Shown: piece after piece, positions 16,456 through 25,459 of the stretch
Position numbering within the stretch: position 1 is the stretch's first letter
Layout: every line of letters begins with the position of its first letter
Origin: Rothia sp035916755
GTDB lineage: Bacteria > Actinomycetota > Actinomycetes > Actinomycetales > Micrococcaceae
NCBI RefSeq assembly: GCF_035916755.1
Contig: NZ_JAYWIX010000006.1
Coordinates: 62,001-126,000, forward strand
Reading direction: 5' to 3'
DNA length: 64,000 nucleotides
Program-made: the position numbers and the translations under genes
Notes under the pieces: model-generated
The model's database searches: none
Seen by the model: the letters and a program-made list of their open reading frames with translations, nothing else
What the model was told of the DNA's origin: nothing

Positions 16456-17973
16456 TTAGTCGGCCTTGCCGAAGACGGGGTTGTGGACTTCGCCGAGGTT
16501 GATGTGGACGGCCTGCTGGTCGGTGTAGAAGTCGATGGAGCGGTAGCCACCTTCGTGGCCGAGGCCGGAGGCTTTGACACCTCCGAAGGGGGTTCGGAGG
16601 TCGCGGACGTTGTTGGAGTTGAGCCAGACCATGCCTGCTTCGACGGCCTGGGAGAAGTTGTGGGCGCGTTGCAGATTGGAGGTCCAGATGTAGGCGGCGA
16701 GGCCGTACTTGGTGTTGTTGGCTAGTTCTAGGGCTTCTTCGTCGGTGTCGAAGGGGGTAATGGCGACGACGGGGCCGAAGATTTCCTCCTGGAAGATGCG
16801 GGCGTCGGGGGCGACGTCGGCGAAGACGGTGGGGAGGACGAAGTTGCCTTCGGGGAAGTCGGCGGGGCGTTCGCCGCCTGCAACGAGGCGGGCTTCGGTT
16901 TTGCCGATTTCTACGTAGGACATGACCTTGTCGTAGTGTTCGGGGTGGACGAGGGCGCCGACTTCGGTGGCGGGATCTGAGGGTAGGCCGACTTTGACGC
17001 GCTTGGCCTGGGCGGCGTAGCGTTCAACGAATTCGTCGTAGATGCTGCGCTGGACCAGGATTCGGGAGCCTGCGGTGCAGCGTTCGCCGTTGAGGGAGAA
17101 GACACCGAAGATAGTGGCGTTGATGGCGGTTTCGAGGTCGGCGTCTTCGAATACAACGGCCGGGGACTTGCCGCCGAGTTCCATGGAGAGGCCCTTGAGG
17201 TAGGGGGCGGCGTTGGCGAAGATGATTTGGCCGGTCTTGGATTCGCCGGTGAAGGAGATGAGGGGGACGTCAGGGTGCTTGACCAGGGCGTCACCTGCGG
17301 TTTCACCGAAGCCGTTGACCAGGTTGAAGACACCTGCGGGCAGGCCTGCCTCTTCGAAGATTCCAGCCCAGAGGGAGGCCGAAAGGGGGGTGAACTCGGC
17401 GGGCTTAAGGACGACGGTGTTGCCGGTTGCCAGGGCGGGGGCCAGCTTCCAGGATTCCAGCATGAAGGGGGTGTTCCAGGGGGTGATGAGGCCGGCGACG
17501 CCGATGGGCTTGCGGTTGACGTAGTTGACCTGGCGACCCGGAACCTTGAAGGCGTCGTCGGTCTGGGCAACGATAAGGTCTGCGAAGAAGCGGAAATTTT
17601 CGGCGGCGCGTCGGGCCTGGCCCTTGGCCTGGGTGATGGGTAGGCCGGAGTCGAAGGATTCCATCTGGGCGAGGGTGTCCTCACGGGATTCGACGATGTC
17701 GGCAATCTTCATGAGCACGCGGGCGCGTTCGCGCGGGAGCATACGGGGCCAGGGGCCCTCGGTGAAGGCGGTGCGGGCAGCAGCTACAGCGGCTTCGATG
17801 TCTTCTTTCTTGCCCGAGGCAGCCTGGATATAGGGCTGGTTGGTCACGGGGTCGAGCACGTCGAAGGTTTCGCCGTCGATGGAGTCAACGAACTGGCCAT
17901 TAATGTAGTGCTGGATGCGCTCGGGCAGCCCGGCGGGCTTGGCGGGTGCGGTAGTGGTTTCAGTAGTGCTCAC
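16456..17973 (-). CDS. hpaE: 5-carboxymethyl-2-hydroxymuconate semialdehyde dehydrogenase
   Basis: A 505-residue NAD-dependent aldehyde dehydrogenase that oxidises the ring-cleavage product made by HpaD. MELGGKSPAVVFEDADLE contains the general base Glu, and FSLNGERCTAGSRI the catalytic Cys, with the LNGERC form typical of HpaE/betaine-aldehyde-type enzymes. Start GTG-AGC-ACT at 17973, with AAGGAGTTACCCC upstream. The first 15 residues are Thr/Ala-rich and unconserved. Operon position makes the substrate assignment firm. Confidence 0.92.
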   Translation of the reverse strand: MSTTETTTAPAKPAGLPERIQHYINGQFVDSIDGETFDVLDPVTNQPYIQAASGKKEDIEAAVAAARTAFTEGPWPRMLPRERARVLMKIADIVESREDTLAQMESFDSGLPITQAKGQARRAAENFRFFADLIVAQTDDAFKVPGRQVNYVNRKPIGVAGLITPWNTPFMLESWKLAPALATGNTVVLKPAEFTPLSASLWAGIFEEAGLPAGVFNLVNGFGETAGDALVKHPDVPLISFTGESKTGQIIFANAAPYLKGLSMELGGKSPAVVFEDADLETAINATIFGVFSLNGERCTAGSRILVQRSIYDEFVERYAAQAKRVKVGLPSDPATEVGALVHPEHYDKVMSYVEIGKTEARLVAGGERPADFPEGNFVLPTVFADVAPDARIFQEEIFGPVVAITPFDTDEEALELANNTKYGLAAYIWTSNLQRAHNFSQAVEAGMVWLNSNNVRDLRTPFGGVKASGLGHEGGYRSIDFYTDQQAVHINLGEVHNPVFGKAD

Positions 17974-18020
17974 GGGGTAACTCCTTTGTACGGTGTGAGG
18001 GGCGGACGTCGGTGGACGGG

Positions 18021-18725
18021 TTATACCGGTTCGGGGATAGTGCTGAGGTAGCTGGCGAGGGTCGCCTGACGGTGATCTCGTACAGCTTGTTCGACCTCGT
18101 GGGCTGGCTGACCGCGGTCGATGAGGTCGATAATTCGGTCGTGCTCTGCCACTGATTCTGCAGCGCGGCCGGGCACAAACGAGAAGGTTGATTCACGCAG
18201 GTTGCCAAGACGGTCCCATTCGCTCCCTACCAGGTCTACAAGGTGCTGGTTGGGGCAGCGATGGGTAAGAACCTGGTGGAAGCGATGGTTGAGGTCGGTG
18301 AAAGCTTTGGGATCAAAGTCTTCAAGGAGGGTGGCAAGCTGCTGGTTGTAGTCACGAGCCGCAGCAATGTCTTCAGCGGTCAGATGGGGCAGGGCTAGGG
18401 CGGTGGCTGCACCTTCTAGAATGCCAAGGGTTTGCATGCTCTCTACGTAGGCGGAGCTGTCGACCATGGCGACCCTGGCCCCCACGTTCCGCTCGAAGGT
18501 GACGAGTCCTTCTGCTTCAAGCTGGCGGATAGCTTCTCGCACAGGAACCACCGACATATCGAGTTCACGACCGATAGAGGCCAGTACCAGGCGGTGGCCT
18601 GCGGCAAAATCGCCGTTCACGATTTTTTCGCGTACCCAGGTGTAGGCAGTCTCGGCTTTAGATAGACCCTTCTTATAGTCGAGGGTCACCTGCATGGACG
18701 GCCCGGGGTAGAGATCGATGTTCAC
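18021..18725 (-). CDS. GntR/FCD-family regulator of the hpa cluster
   Basis: A 234-residue transcription factor with an N-terminal winged helix (IGRELDMSVVPVREAIRQLEAEG, residues about 47-70) and a C-terminal all-helical FCD ligand domain (LATLLEDFDPKAFTDLNHRFHQVL, HDRIIDLIDRG). FCD regulators usually respond to carboxylic acids, so a pathway intermediate is a likely ligand. It is embedded between the FAH-RraA gene and hpaE on the same strand and probably represses the divergent promoters at 20263-20496, where two copies of a similar box occur. Confidence 0.85.
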   Translation of the reverse strand: MNIDLYPGPSMQVTLDYKKGLSKAETAYTWVREKIVNGDFAAGHRLVLASIGRELDMSVVPVREAIRQLEAEGLVTFERNVGARVAMVDSSAYVESMQTLGILEGAATALALPHLTAEDIAAARDYNQQLATLLEDFDPKAFTDLNHRFHQVLTHRCPNQHLVDLVGSEWDRLGNLRESTFSFVPGRAAESVAEHDRIIDLIDRGQPAHEVEQAVRDHRQATLASYLSTIPEPV

Positions 18726-18741
18726 GGTGGTTCCTAGCGGG

Positions 18742-20262
18742 TTAGGGCTGAGCAGGTGGGTTCTGGGCTAGCCAGTCTTTGTACTTTTCTTTCCAGGCAC
18801 CGGTGGGTGGGAAGAGCCCGTCCACAGGGTGACCGGCTGCAACCTGTTCGGCGACCCAGGCGTCCTCATGCTCTTTATCGAAAGCGGCCTGAGCGACTTC
18901 GGCTGCAATAGCGGGAGGGATGACAATGGCTCCGTCGTCATCGCCGACGATAATATCGCCGGGGAGCACGGTGGCATTGCCGCAGGCCACCGCCACATCG
19001 ACCTCCCAGGGCACGTGCTTGCGGCCCAGGACGGCCGGGTGGGGGCCCTGAGTAAAGACGGGCAGGCCGATTTCTTTGACAGCCGCATAGTCGCGCACCC
19101 CGCCGTCGGTGATGACGCCGGCGGCCCCGCGTCCTTTCGCTCTCAGGGCCAGGATGTCGCCCAGGGTGCCGGAGCCGGACTCCCCGCGGGCCTCAATGAC
19201 GATAATTTCTCCTTCGGTCACCTCGTCAAAGCAGCGTTTTTGGGCGTTGTAGCCACCGCCGTGGGCCTTGAAGAGGTCTTCGCGGTTGGGCACAAAGCGC
19301 AGGGTTTTGGCGGTGCCGACAATTTTGGTGCCGGGGGTCTGGGGATAGACGCCCTCAATAACAACATTGTTGAGGCCGCGGGCGCGGAGCTGGGCGGAGA
19401 GCCCAGCGGTGGGCACAGCCTGCAGGAGGCGGCGGAGTTCGGGGGTCAGAGCGGACGCGGCCTGCGGGGTTTCTTGTTCTTCCAGCGGGGGGAGCCCGGC
19501 GGCTTCACGGGAGCCCCAGGCTTCTTCGGTCTGCTTTTCGTCAACGGCGGGTAGAGTGCCAATGGACCCGTTGAAGTCGCCTCGACCTGCGATAACGGGG
19601 GTAACAAGACGGCCCGAGGTGGGGGCTCCGGCGGCAGTGGGGGCGTCTACTTCCACTTCGACGACGTCACCGGGAACGACCACGGAGGAGCCTGCGGGGG
19701 TGCCGGTCAGGATGACGTCGCCGGTTTCGAGGGTCATGTGCTGGGAGAGGTCGGCGACGAACCGGGAGAGGGGGAAGATCATGTTGGCTGCGGCGGTGTC
19801 GTCCTGCTGTACGAGTTCGCCGTTAACCCAGGTACGAATACGAAGCTGGTCTTCTGACACCGCGCGGGCATCGATGAGGCCGGGGCCAAGAGGGGTGTAG
19901 CCGTCACGGCCCTTGGATCGCACATTGGAGCCCTTGTCGGCGGGGCGGTAGTCGTAGATGCCCAGGTCGTTAGCCGCAGTCACGTAGGCGACGTGATTCC
20001 AGGCGTCTTCAAGGGGAACATGCCGGGCAGGGGTACCGATGACCAGGGCAATTTCTCCCTCAAAGGCAAGGAGTTTGGTACCCTCCGGGCGTTCAACGGG
20101 GGCACCGGAGCCGGCCAGGGAGCTGGTGGGCTTGAAGAAGTAGGAGGGCTGAGCCGGACGCCGCCCGCGCTGGGCTGCGCGCGATTCGTAGGCCACGTGC
20201 ACGGCGATAATCTTGCCGGGCGTGACGGGAAGGGAATCTCGGTTGGAGGGGGTAGCAGTCAT
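18742..20262 (-). CDS. hpaG: Fused FAH-family isomerase/decarboxylase and RraA-family domain
   Basis: A 506-residue two-domain enzyme. Residues about 15-235 are a fumarylacetoacetate-hydrolase-fold domain as in HpaG (FEGEIALVIG metal-binding Glu pair, NDLGIYDYR, TGDVILTGTPAGSS). Residues about 275-500 are an RraA/HMG-aldolase-like domain (KGRGAAGVITDGGVRD and VLPGDIIVGDDDGAIVIPP are the family hallmarks). A 40-residue Glu/Pro/Ala linker joins them. HpaG from enteric bacteria is instead two tandem FAH domains; here the RraA domain replaces one. RraA-like proteins can decarboxylate oxaloacetate, so it may do the decarboxylation of 5-oxopent-3-ene-1,2,5-tricarboxylate. First gene of the operon. 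Confidence 0.88.
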   Translation of the reverse strand: MTATPSNRDSLPVTPGKIIAVHVAYESRAAQRGRRPAQPSYFFKPTSSLAGSGAPVERPEGTKLLAFEGEIALVIGTPARHVPLEDAWNHVAYVTAANDLGIYDYRPADKGSNVRSKGRDGYTPLGPGLIDARAVSEDQLRIRTWVNGELVQQDDTAAANMIFPLSRFVADLSQHMTLETGDVILTGTPAGSSVVVPGDVVEVEVDAPTAAGAPTSGRLVTPVIAGRGDFNGSIGTLPAVDEKQTEEAWGSREAAGLPPLEEQETPQAASALTPELRRLLQAVPTAGLSAQLRARGLNNVVIEGVYPQTPGTKIVGTAKTLRFVPNREDLFKAHGGGYNAQKRCFDEVTEGEIIVIEARGESGSGTLGDILALRAKGRGAAGVITDGGVRDYAAVKEIGLPVFTQGPHPAVLGRKHVPWEVDVAVACGNATVLPGDIIVGDDDGAIVIPPAIAAEVAQAAFDKEHEDAWVAEQVAAGHPVDGLFPPTGAWKEKYKDWLAQNPPAQP

Positions 20263-20297
20263 GGAGTCTCCTCGTTGAGCTCTATCAACCTTGTCTG

Positions 20298-20428
20298 AAA
20301 TCGTATATCATTTTTACACACTAGCAAGTAACTCACATCACAGCAAGAGCTTTTCGCAAAAGCCTTACAGTCACCCCGCGACAAGTTTCAGACAACCCTT
20401 GCCGCCCCTGCTGCATATCGTATATGAT
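20298..20428. promoter_or_regulatory. Divergent hpa promoter region with two regulator boxes
   Basis: Two boxes share ATCGTATAT(C/G)AT: AATCGTATATCAT at 20299-20311 and ATATCGTATATGAT at 20415-20428. One flanks the hpaG start and the other the monooxygenase start, and no other such box was seen in the cluster. They fit a GntR/FCD dimer site; binding is inferred. Confidence 0.5.
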
Positions 20429-20496
20429 TCAGAGCAAGTGTTACCCATCACATCTTTGCTGGGGTGCAGCGCTGCACCCACTCCCTAAGGAGCACC

Positions 20497-22392
20497 ATGC
20501 ATTTCCACCACAACGGCTATATTTCCCGCGACCCCCGCCTTGAAGACCCAGCAGGTTACGGCATTAACCGCGCAGATGAACTGCCAGAGACCATGGACGT
20601 CCTCATCGTCGGCTCCGGCCCCGCCGGCATGATTGCCGCCGCCCAACTCTCCCAGTTCCCCCAGATCAACACCCGCATCATCGAACGCCGGGCAGGCCGC
20701 CTCGAACTCGGCCAAGCTGACGGCATCCAGGCCCGTAGCGTCGAAACCTTCCAGGCATTCCGCTTCGCAGAAGAAGTAATCCGCGAGGCCTACCACATCA
20801 CCGAAACCAGCTTCTGGAAACCCGACTCTGCCAACCCCGACAACATCGTCCGCACCACCCGCACCCCTGACGACCCCCAGAACATCAGCGAATTCCCCCA
20901 CCTCATCATCAACCAGGCCCGTATTCTCGACTACTTCGCCGACTTCGCCCGCAACTCCCCCGGCAAAATCACCCCCGATTACGGCATTGAGTTCCTCGGT
21001 CTCACCATTGAAGAAGACCACGACTACCCCGTGAAAGTCACCGTCCGCCATACGACCGGCGAACACTACGGTGAAGAACGCACCGTCCGCGCCAAATACG
21101 TCATCGGCTGCGACGGGGCCCGCTCCGGCGTCCGCAAGTCCATTGGTCGCACCCTCTCAGGGGACGCCGCTAACCACGCCTGGGGCGTTATGGACGTCGT
21201 GGTCAATACAGACTTCCCCGACTGGCGTATGAAGTGTGCCATCACCTCTACCAAGGGGTCCATCCTGCATATCCCCCGCGAAGGCGGCCACCTGGCTCGT
21301 GTTTACGTTGACCTGGGCGAAGTCCCCCTCGACGACAACCACGCCGTGCGCTCCACCCCCATTGAAGAAATCATTGACCGCGCCAACGCCATCTACCACC
21401 CCTACTCCATCGACGTGAAGAACGTGGCCTGGCACTCGGTCTACGAAGTCGGCCACCGCCTCACCGACCACTTCGACGATGTCGATACCTGCGACCGCGG
21501 TACCCGCGCCCCCCGCGTCTTCATCACCGGCGACGCCTGCCACACCCACTCAGCCAAGGCAGGCCAGGGCATGAACGTCTCCATGCAGGACGGCTTCAAC
21601 ATCGCCTGGAAGCTCGGCCACGTGCTCTCAGGGCGCGCCCCCGAGGCCCTACTCGATACCTACTCCGGCGAACGCCAGGAAATCGCCAAGAACCTGATTG
21701 ACTTCGATAAAGAGTGGTCCACCCTCATGGCCACCAAGCCCGAGGATCTACCCAGCCCCGAATATCTTGAAGAGTTCTACGTGAAAACCGCCGAATTCCC
21801 GGCCGGGTTTATGACCGAGTACAAGCCTTCTCTTATCACCGGCGGTACCGAGCACCAGCACCTGGCTGAGGGGTTCCCCGTGGGCAAGCGGTTCCGCTCA
21901 GCCCGTGTGAACCGCCGCGAGAACGCCTACCCCTGCCACCTGGGCCACGAAGCAGTAGCGGACGGCCGCTACCGGCTCTACGTCTTCGCCGATGCTGCAC
22001 ACCCAGCGTCCGCCGACTCGAAGGTGCGGGCTCTGAGCGATTTCTTGACCCGGGACGCCACCTCCCCCTTCGTGCGCTACCGGGCTGAGGGAGCTGACTT
22101 CGATGCCCTGATTGAGCCGGTGGTGGTCTACCAGCAGAACTACACCGAGTTCGAGACCACCGACGCCCCCGCGGCCTTCCGCCCCCTGGTGGGCACCTAC
22201 CAGATTGAGTACTGGGAGAACATCTACTGCGCCCTGCCCGATGAAGATATCTTCGAAGATCGCAAACTCTCCCGCGACGGTGTAGTGGTAGTCGTACGCC
22301 CCGACCAGTACGTAGGTGCTGTCTTGCCCCTCACCGACCACACCGCCCTAGCGGCCTACTTCGACGGGGTCTTCATCGACCCCGAGATTTAG
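20497..22392 (+). CDS. Single-component FAD aromatic hydroxylase (phenol/3-hydroxybenzoate hydroxylase type)
   Basis: A 631-residue class A flavoprotein monooxygenase. GSGPAGMIAAAQLSQ (residues about 37-51) is the FAD Rossmann motif, IGCDGARSGVRKSIG the DG motif contacting NADPH and FAD, and VFITGDACHTHSAKAGQGMNVSMQDG the GD motif. The C-terminal 170 residues are the thioredoxin-like domain of phenol hydroxylases. ATG 20497 follows TAAGGAG by four bases; the open frame upstream lacks a ribosome site. Divergent from the homoprotocatechuate genes, it probably makes homoprotocatechuate from 3- or 4-hydroxyphenylacetate, since no two-component hpaBC is present. That substrate is inference. Confidence 0.88.
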   Translation: MHFHHNGYISRDPRLEDPAGYGINRADELPETMDVLIVGSGPAGMIAAAQLSQFPQINTRIIERRAGRLELGQADGIQARSVETFQAFRFAEEVIREAYHITETSFWKPDSANPDNIVRTTRTPDDPQNISEFPHLIINQARILDYFADFARNSPGKITPDYGIEFLGLTIEEDHDYPVKVTVRHTTGEHYGEERTVRAKYVIGCDGARSGVRKSIGRTLSGDAANHAWGVMDVVVNTDFPDWRMKCAITSTKGSILHIPREGGHLARVYVDLGEVPLDDNHAVRSTPIEEIIDRANAIYHPYSIDVKNVAWHSVYEVGHRLTDHFDDVDTCDRGTRAPRVFITGDACHTHSAKAGQGMNVSMQDGFNIAWKLGHVLSGRAPEALLDTYSGERQEIAKNLIDFDKEWSTLMATKPEDLPSPEYLEEFYVKTAEFPAGFMTEYKPSLITGGTEHQHLAEGFPVGKRFRSARVNRRENAYPCHLGHEAVADGRYRLYVFADAAHPASADSKVRALSDFLTRDATSPFVRYRAEGADFDALIEPVVVYQQNYTEFETTDAPAAFRPLVGTYQIEYWENIYCALPDEDIFEDRKLSRDGVVVVVRPDQYVGAVLPLTDHTALAAYFDGVFIDPEI

Positions 22393-22440
22393 GGCGCCCC
22401 GAGGTCTAGGGCGCTCAGCGCCTCAGAGCCTTAACCATAA

Positions 22441-22484
22441 AAGGGCCGGGGTAGGTACAACCACTGGTACCCGCCCCGGCCCTT
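22441..22484. terminator. Bidirectional terminator
   Basis: AAGGGCCGGGG (22441-22451) pairs with CCCCGGCCCTT (22474-22484), extended inside by GGTAC/GTACC. AAAA before the left arm gives a U-run for the minus-strand gene; the stem also ends the monooxygenase message. Confidence 0.75.
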
Positions 22485-22503
22485 CTGCCTTACGGAATCA
22501 GAC

Positions 22504-22899
22504 TTACTGCTGGCCGTCCTGGGCGGCGTTGGCCTCGTCAATGCGCTTGGCCAGGCGTTCCTTTTCTTCAGCCTCGCGGCGCTTGGCCTCGGCTTCGCGG
22601 CGGGCGCGGGCCTCAGCGTACAGCTTGGCGGATGACCGGTTAATACCGGTGCCCTCACCCAGCTCGGGGTCGTTGGGGCGCTCTACCAGAATGAGGGTTG
22701 CACACATGACCAGGGTGACCACAAAAACCGCACCCGCCACGGTCAAAGCCAGCACCACATTCGGGGTGTTATTTGTACCGCCGGTTGCAAAAACCACGAT
22801 GCCCAAGAAAGCCACCAGGGCCAAGACCGCCGCAATAATCAGCGGACCGCGCACCTGCGCCTTAAACCCACGATTGGGTGATTCACTTTTCTGAGCCAA
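22504..22899 (-). CDS. Two-helix membrane protein with basic/acidic C-terminal coil
   Basis: About 131 residues, unknown function. Two membrane segments: roughly residues 20-40 (PLIIAAVLALVAFLGIVVF) and 47-70 (VLALTVAGAVFVVTLVMCATLIL). The tail, residues about 85-130, is an Arg/Glu/Ala-rich coiled coil (ARARREAEAKRREAEEKE). TTG 22899 is preferred because AGGAGG lies seven bases before it, whereas the ATG at 22905 has only one base of spacing. Such short proteins are common and uncharacterised in Micrococcaceae. Confidence 0.65.
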   Translation of the reverse strand: MAQKSESPNRGFKAQVRGPLIIAAVLALVAFLGIVVFATGGTNNTPNVVLALTVAGAVFVVTLVMCATLILVERPNDPELGEGTGINRSSAKLYAEARARREAEAKRREAEEKERLAKRIDEANAAQDGQQ

Positions 22900-22967
22900 G
22901 ACCATTCCTCCTGAAAACAAACTCTCCACCAGTCTACGGGGTGGGCACCGCTTTTGCCCGATAGGCT

Positions 22968-23618
22968 CTAGCCGCGACGGGCGTCCGCGCGCAAAGACAG
23001 CGCACCGACCATCAAGAAAATACCGGCCACCAGGGCGCCGCCACCGGCGGTTCCCATAATGGCCTTGTCCCCAATCTCAGAAACAACAGGCAGGGCTGCC
23101 GCCGAAAGCGTCACAATAGCGCCCTCAAGCTGCCAGTCACGGGCAGCCGGGTTAGTAGCTTTGGTTCGCATACCGGCGAGCAGCTTGAGAACGCCGGTCA
23201 AGCCCAGCACACAGGCGGCAATCAGGGTCAGCCAGAACTCCCCACGGGGGGCTACAAAAGCCAGCACGCCACCGGCAGCCTGTACCAGGGCGATGGAGGT
23301 AAAAGCCTGGGCAGTGCTGGCGTCCCCTACGCGGCGCAGGGTTTGGGCCGTCAGGTAGGACGCTCCCGCATAGCCCAGCATGTAAAGACCCAGCATGACG
23401 GTAATGACGCCCAAGGTAGGTTGCTGCCAAAAGACCGTGGTGAGGCCAAAGGCCAGGAAAACCAAGGCATGTACCAGGGTGGGGCCGGTGAGGGCGGCCG
23501 CAAAAGCAGGGTCCAGAGGACGCTTGGGGTCGGTCTGCTGCCCGCCGGCAGCCAGGTGGGAGCCAGAAAACTCGGAATCGGTGCGCTGGGAATCGGAGTG
23601 CTGAGAATCAAAAGTCAC
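22968..23618 (-). CDS. Hypothetical six-helix membrane protein
   Basis: A 216-residue integral membrane protein. The N-terminal 30 residues are Ser/Asp-rich with a short repeated SDSQ/TDSE pattern, encoded by a GAATCGGAGTGCTGA-like DNA repeat. About six hydrophobic segments follow, e.g. LVHALVFLAFGLTTVFW, LGVITVMLGLYMLGYAGAS, FWLTLIAACVLGLTGVLKLL and GGALVAGIFLMVGALSL. No family motif seen. It is upstream of and co-directional with the 22504 membrane gene, about 70 bases apart. Confidence 0.65.
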   Translation of the reverse strand: MTFDSQHSDSQRTDSEFSGSHLAAGGQQTDPKRPLDPAFAAALTGPTLVHALVFLAFGLTTVFWQQPTLGVITVMLGLYMLGYAGASYLTAQTLRRVGDASTAQAFTSIALVQAAGGVLAFVAPRGEFWLTLIAACVLGLTGVLKLLAGMRTKATNPAARDWQLEGAIVTLSAAALPVVSEIGDKAIMGTAGGGALVAGIFLMVGALSLRADARRG

Positions 23619-23676
23619 CCCACCAGTCTAACCAGCCAAGCTGAAAGCCGCCGAGCCGCGGGTAGCCTGTTACGCC

Positions 23677-25296
23677 CTAGTGGCCAGAATGGGCATCTAG
23701 ACCAGCAGAGTAGCCTTCCAACACCTGCCTTAAACTTCCCAGACCGAGAGCCAGTTTGCGGTCACTGACGGCCCCAAAACCAAATACCAGGCCGTATAGG
23801 GCATCCCCCGCCTCAGCCCGTGCTGACCAGTAATCCCCCAGGGGGGCCACAAGCACGCTTTCTAGGCGGGCGGCCTCAACCAGTTCCCCCTCAAGGTCCT
23901 TCCCCCGGGCAGAATCAATGCCGGGCAGGTGAAGCACCGCGTGCAGGCCGCCGTCCATGGGTAACACCCGGGCAGCATCCAAACCCTGCAGGGCGGTAAG
24001 TACCTGCTCCCGGCGTCCGCGGTAAACCCGGCGCATGCGCGCCGTATGGCGGCGCACCCCGCCCGCAGCGAGGAATGTAGCCATAGCGTCCTGCACGACC
24101 GACGACACCGGGTTGCCCAAATCGGCACGCAGTTCTAGCAGGTCAGCATGCAAGTGCCGGGGCACCACCACATAGCCCAGATTCAAACCGGGAGCCAGCA
24201 TCTTCGCAAAAGACCCCAGTGTTACCACCCGGTCGGAGGCCCAACGGGCCGGGTGGGCCTCGGCCCCGCCCGGCAGAGGCGAACGGTCAAGAGAAGCTAG
24301 AGCCGGCAGGGGGTCGCCCACATAGCGCAGCTCAGAATCGTAGTCGTCTTCAACCAGCAGGGCGTCGTGGGTGCGCGCCCAGGCCAGCAGTTCCAGGCGA
24401 CGCACCAGCGGCATGGAAGCCCCCAGGGGGTACTGGTGGCTAGGAGCTATGAGGACGAGGTCGGGCCGGTTTGGCCCCGTGGGCAGGTGGGCAGGGTTGA
24501 GGCCCTGCTCATCAACCTCAATCGGTAGGATTTCGTGCCCGAAGGCGAGAGGGATGCGGTGCAGGGAGGGGTAGCCGGGGTTCTCGACCGCGATTCGAAG
24601 CGGCCTATTGCGCACCCGGCGCCGCAGGGCGGTAAGAATCAGACGGAAGCCATCGCGGGCACCGGCGGTCACCAGCAGGTCGTCCGGGCTGCGCAGCACC
24701 GACCGCATCAGCCGCAGATGTTCAGCTAGCTGCACCCTCAGCTCGTAGGAGCCAGCAGGCGGGTAGGCTGTGCCGGGAGTAGCAGCCGCCTGCCGCCAGG
24801 CGGCCCGCCAGGCAGCACTTGCCACCAAGGAGGTATCGGGGCTACCCGGGCGAAGGTCGATAACCTCGGGGGTAGTGGGGCGGGCAAGACCGGTATTCGA
24901 GGCCGATAACCGAGCGGGCGCCTGCCTAGCCTCCCCACCCACGGCGACAGGACGCGAAGAGCCCACCTCCCCCACTGAAATAGCCGGCCGAGAAACCCCC
25001 GCAGCCCCCAGGGTGAGGTGGTCAGCTACGCGGGTGCCCCCGCGTCCGCTGGTTAAATAGCCTTCCCCCACCAGCTGCTCATACGCAAAAACAACCGTTC
25101 CACGTGAAACATTCAACCGCTCAGCCAGTGCACGAGTGGAAGGCAGCGGGTCACCCGCCACCAGAAAACCACCAAGCACCAGAGCCCGAATCTGCTCAGC
25201 CACCTGCGACGGTAAAGAACCCGGCGCCGACCGCGATACACTCACCGGCAACTGATCAAACCGTGAATACTCCGCCACGCTACCCTCCCCTGACAT
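23677..25296 (-). CDS. pdxR: MocR-type PLP-dependent regulator (PdxR-like)
   Basis: A protein of about 539 residues: GntR winged helix (TRALAERLNVSRGTVVFAYEQLVGEGYLTS, residues about 60-88) joined to an aminotransferase-fold domain (DLVLIAPSHQYPLGASM, LLVEDDYDSELRY, LGSFAKMLAPGLNLGYVV with the PLP lysine). MocR proteins of this kind (PdxR) sense PLP and control pdxST; pdxS lies 2.1 kb away and its promoter carries PdxR-like boxes. ATG 25296 is used; GTG at 25278, directly behind AGGGGAGGG, is an equally good start. Symbol rests on context. Confidence 0.78.
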   Translation of the reverse strand: MSGEGSVAEYSRFDQLPVSVSRSAPGSLPSQVAEQIRALVLGGFLVAGDPLPSTRALAERLNVSRGTVVFAYEQLVGEGYLTSGRGGTRVADHLTLGAAGVSRPAISVGEVGSSRPVAVGGEARQAPARLSASNTGLARPTTPEVIDLRPGSPDTSLVASAAWRAAWRQAAATPGTAYPPAGSYELRVQLAEHLRLMRSVLRSPDDLLVTAGARDGFRLILTALRRRVRNRPLRIAVENPGYPSLHRIPLAFGHEILPIEVDEQGLNPAHLPTGPNRPDLVLIAPSHQYPLGASMPLVRRLELLAWARTHDALLVEDDYDSELRYVGDPLPALASLDRSPLPGGAEAHPARWASDRVVTLGSFAKMLAPGLNLGYVVVPRHLHADLLELRADLGNPVSSVVQDAMATFLAAGGVRRHTARMRRVYRGRREQVLTALQGLDAARVLPMDGGLHAVLHLPGIDSARGKDLEGELVEAARLESVLVAPLGDYWSARAEAGDALYGLVFGFGAVSDRKLALGLGSLRQVLEGYSAGLDAHSGH

Positions 25297-25348
25297 CAAA
25301 GCCGCGCTCCCCCGATACTAGCCCACCGGCGTCCGCACCCCACGAAAA

Positions 25349-25379
25349 ATGCCCGCCGCGAAGCACACGCGGCGGGCAT
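25349..25379 (-). terminator. Terminator of the glucanase gene
   Basis: ATGCCCGCCGCG (25349-25360) and CGCGGCGGGCAT (25368-25379) form a 12-bp stem; the A-run 25345-25349 becomes a U-run on the minus strand. It lies after the stop of the minus-strand GH16 gene and before the MocR gene. Confidence 0.75.
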
Positions 25380-25459
25380 CTATCCCAAACATAACGAAAG
25401 GGGCACCGGGCTGCTGGCGCCGGTACCCCCTCGCATCAGATTCTTCCCAGGGAATCTGA

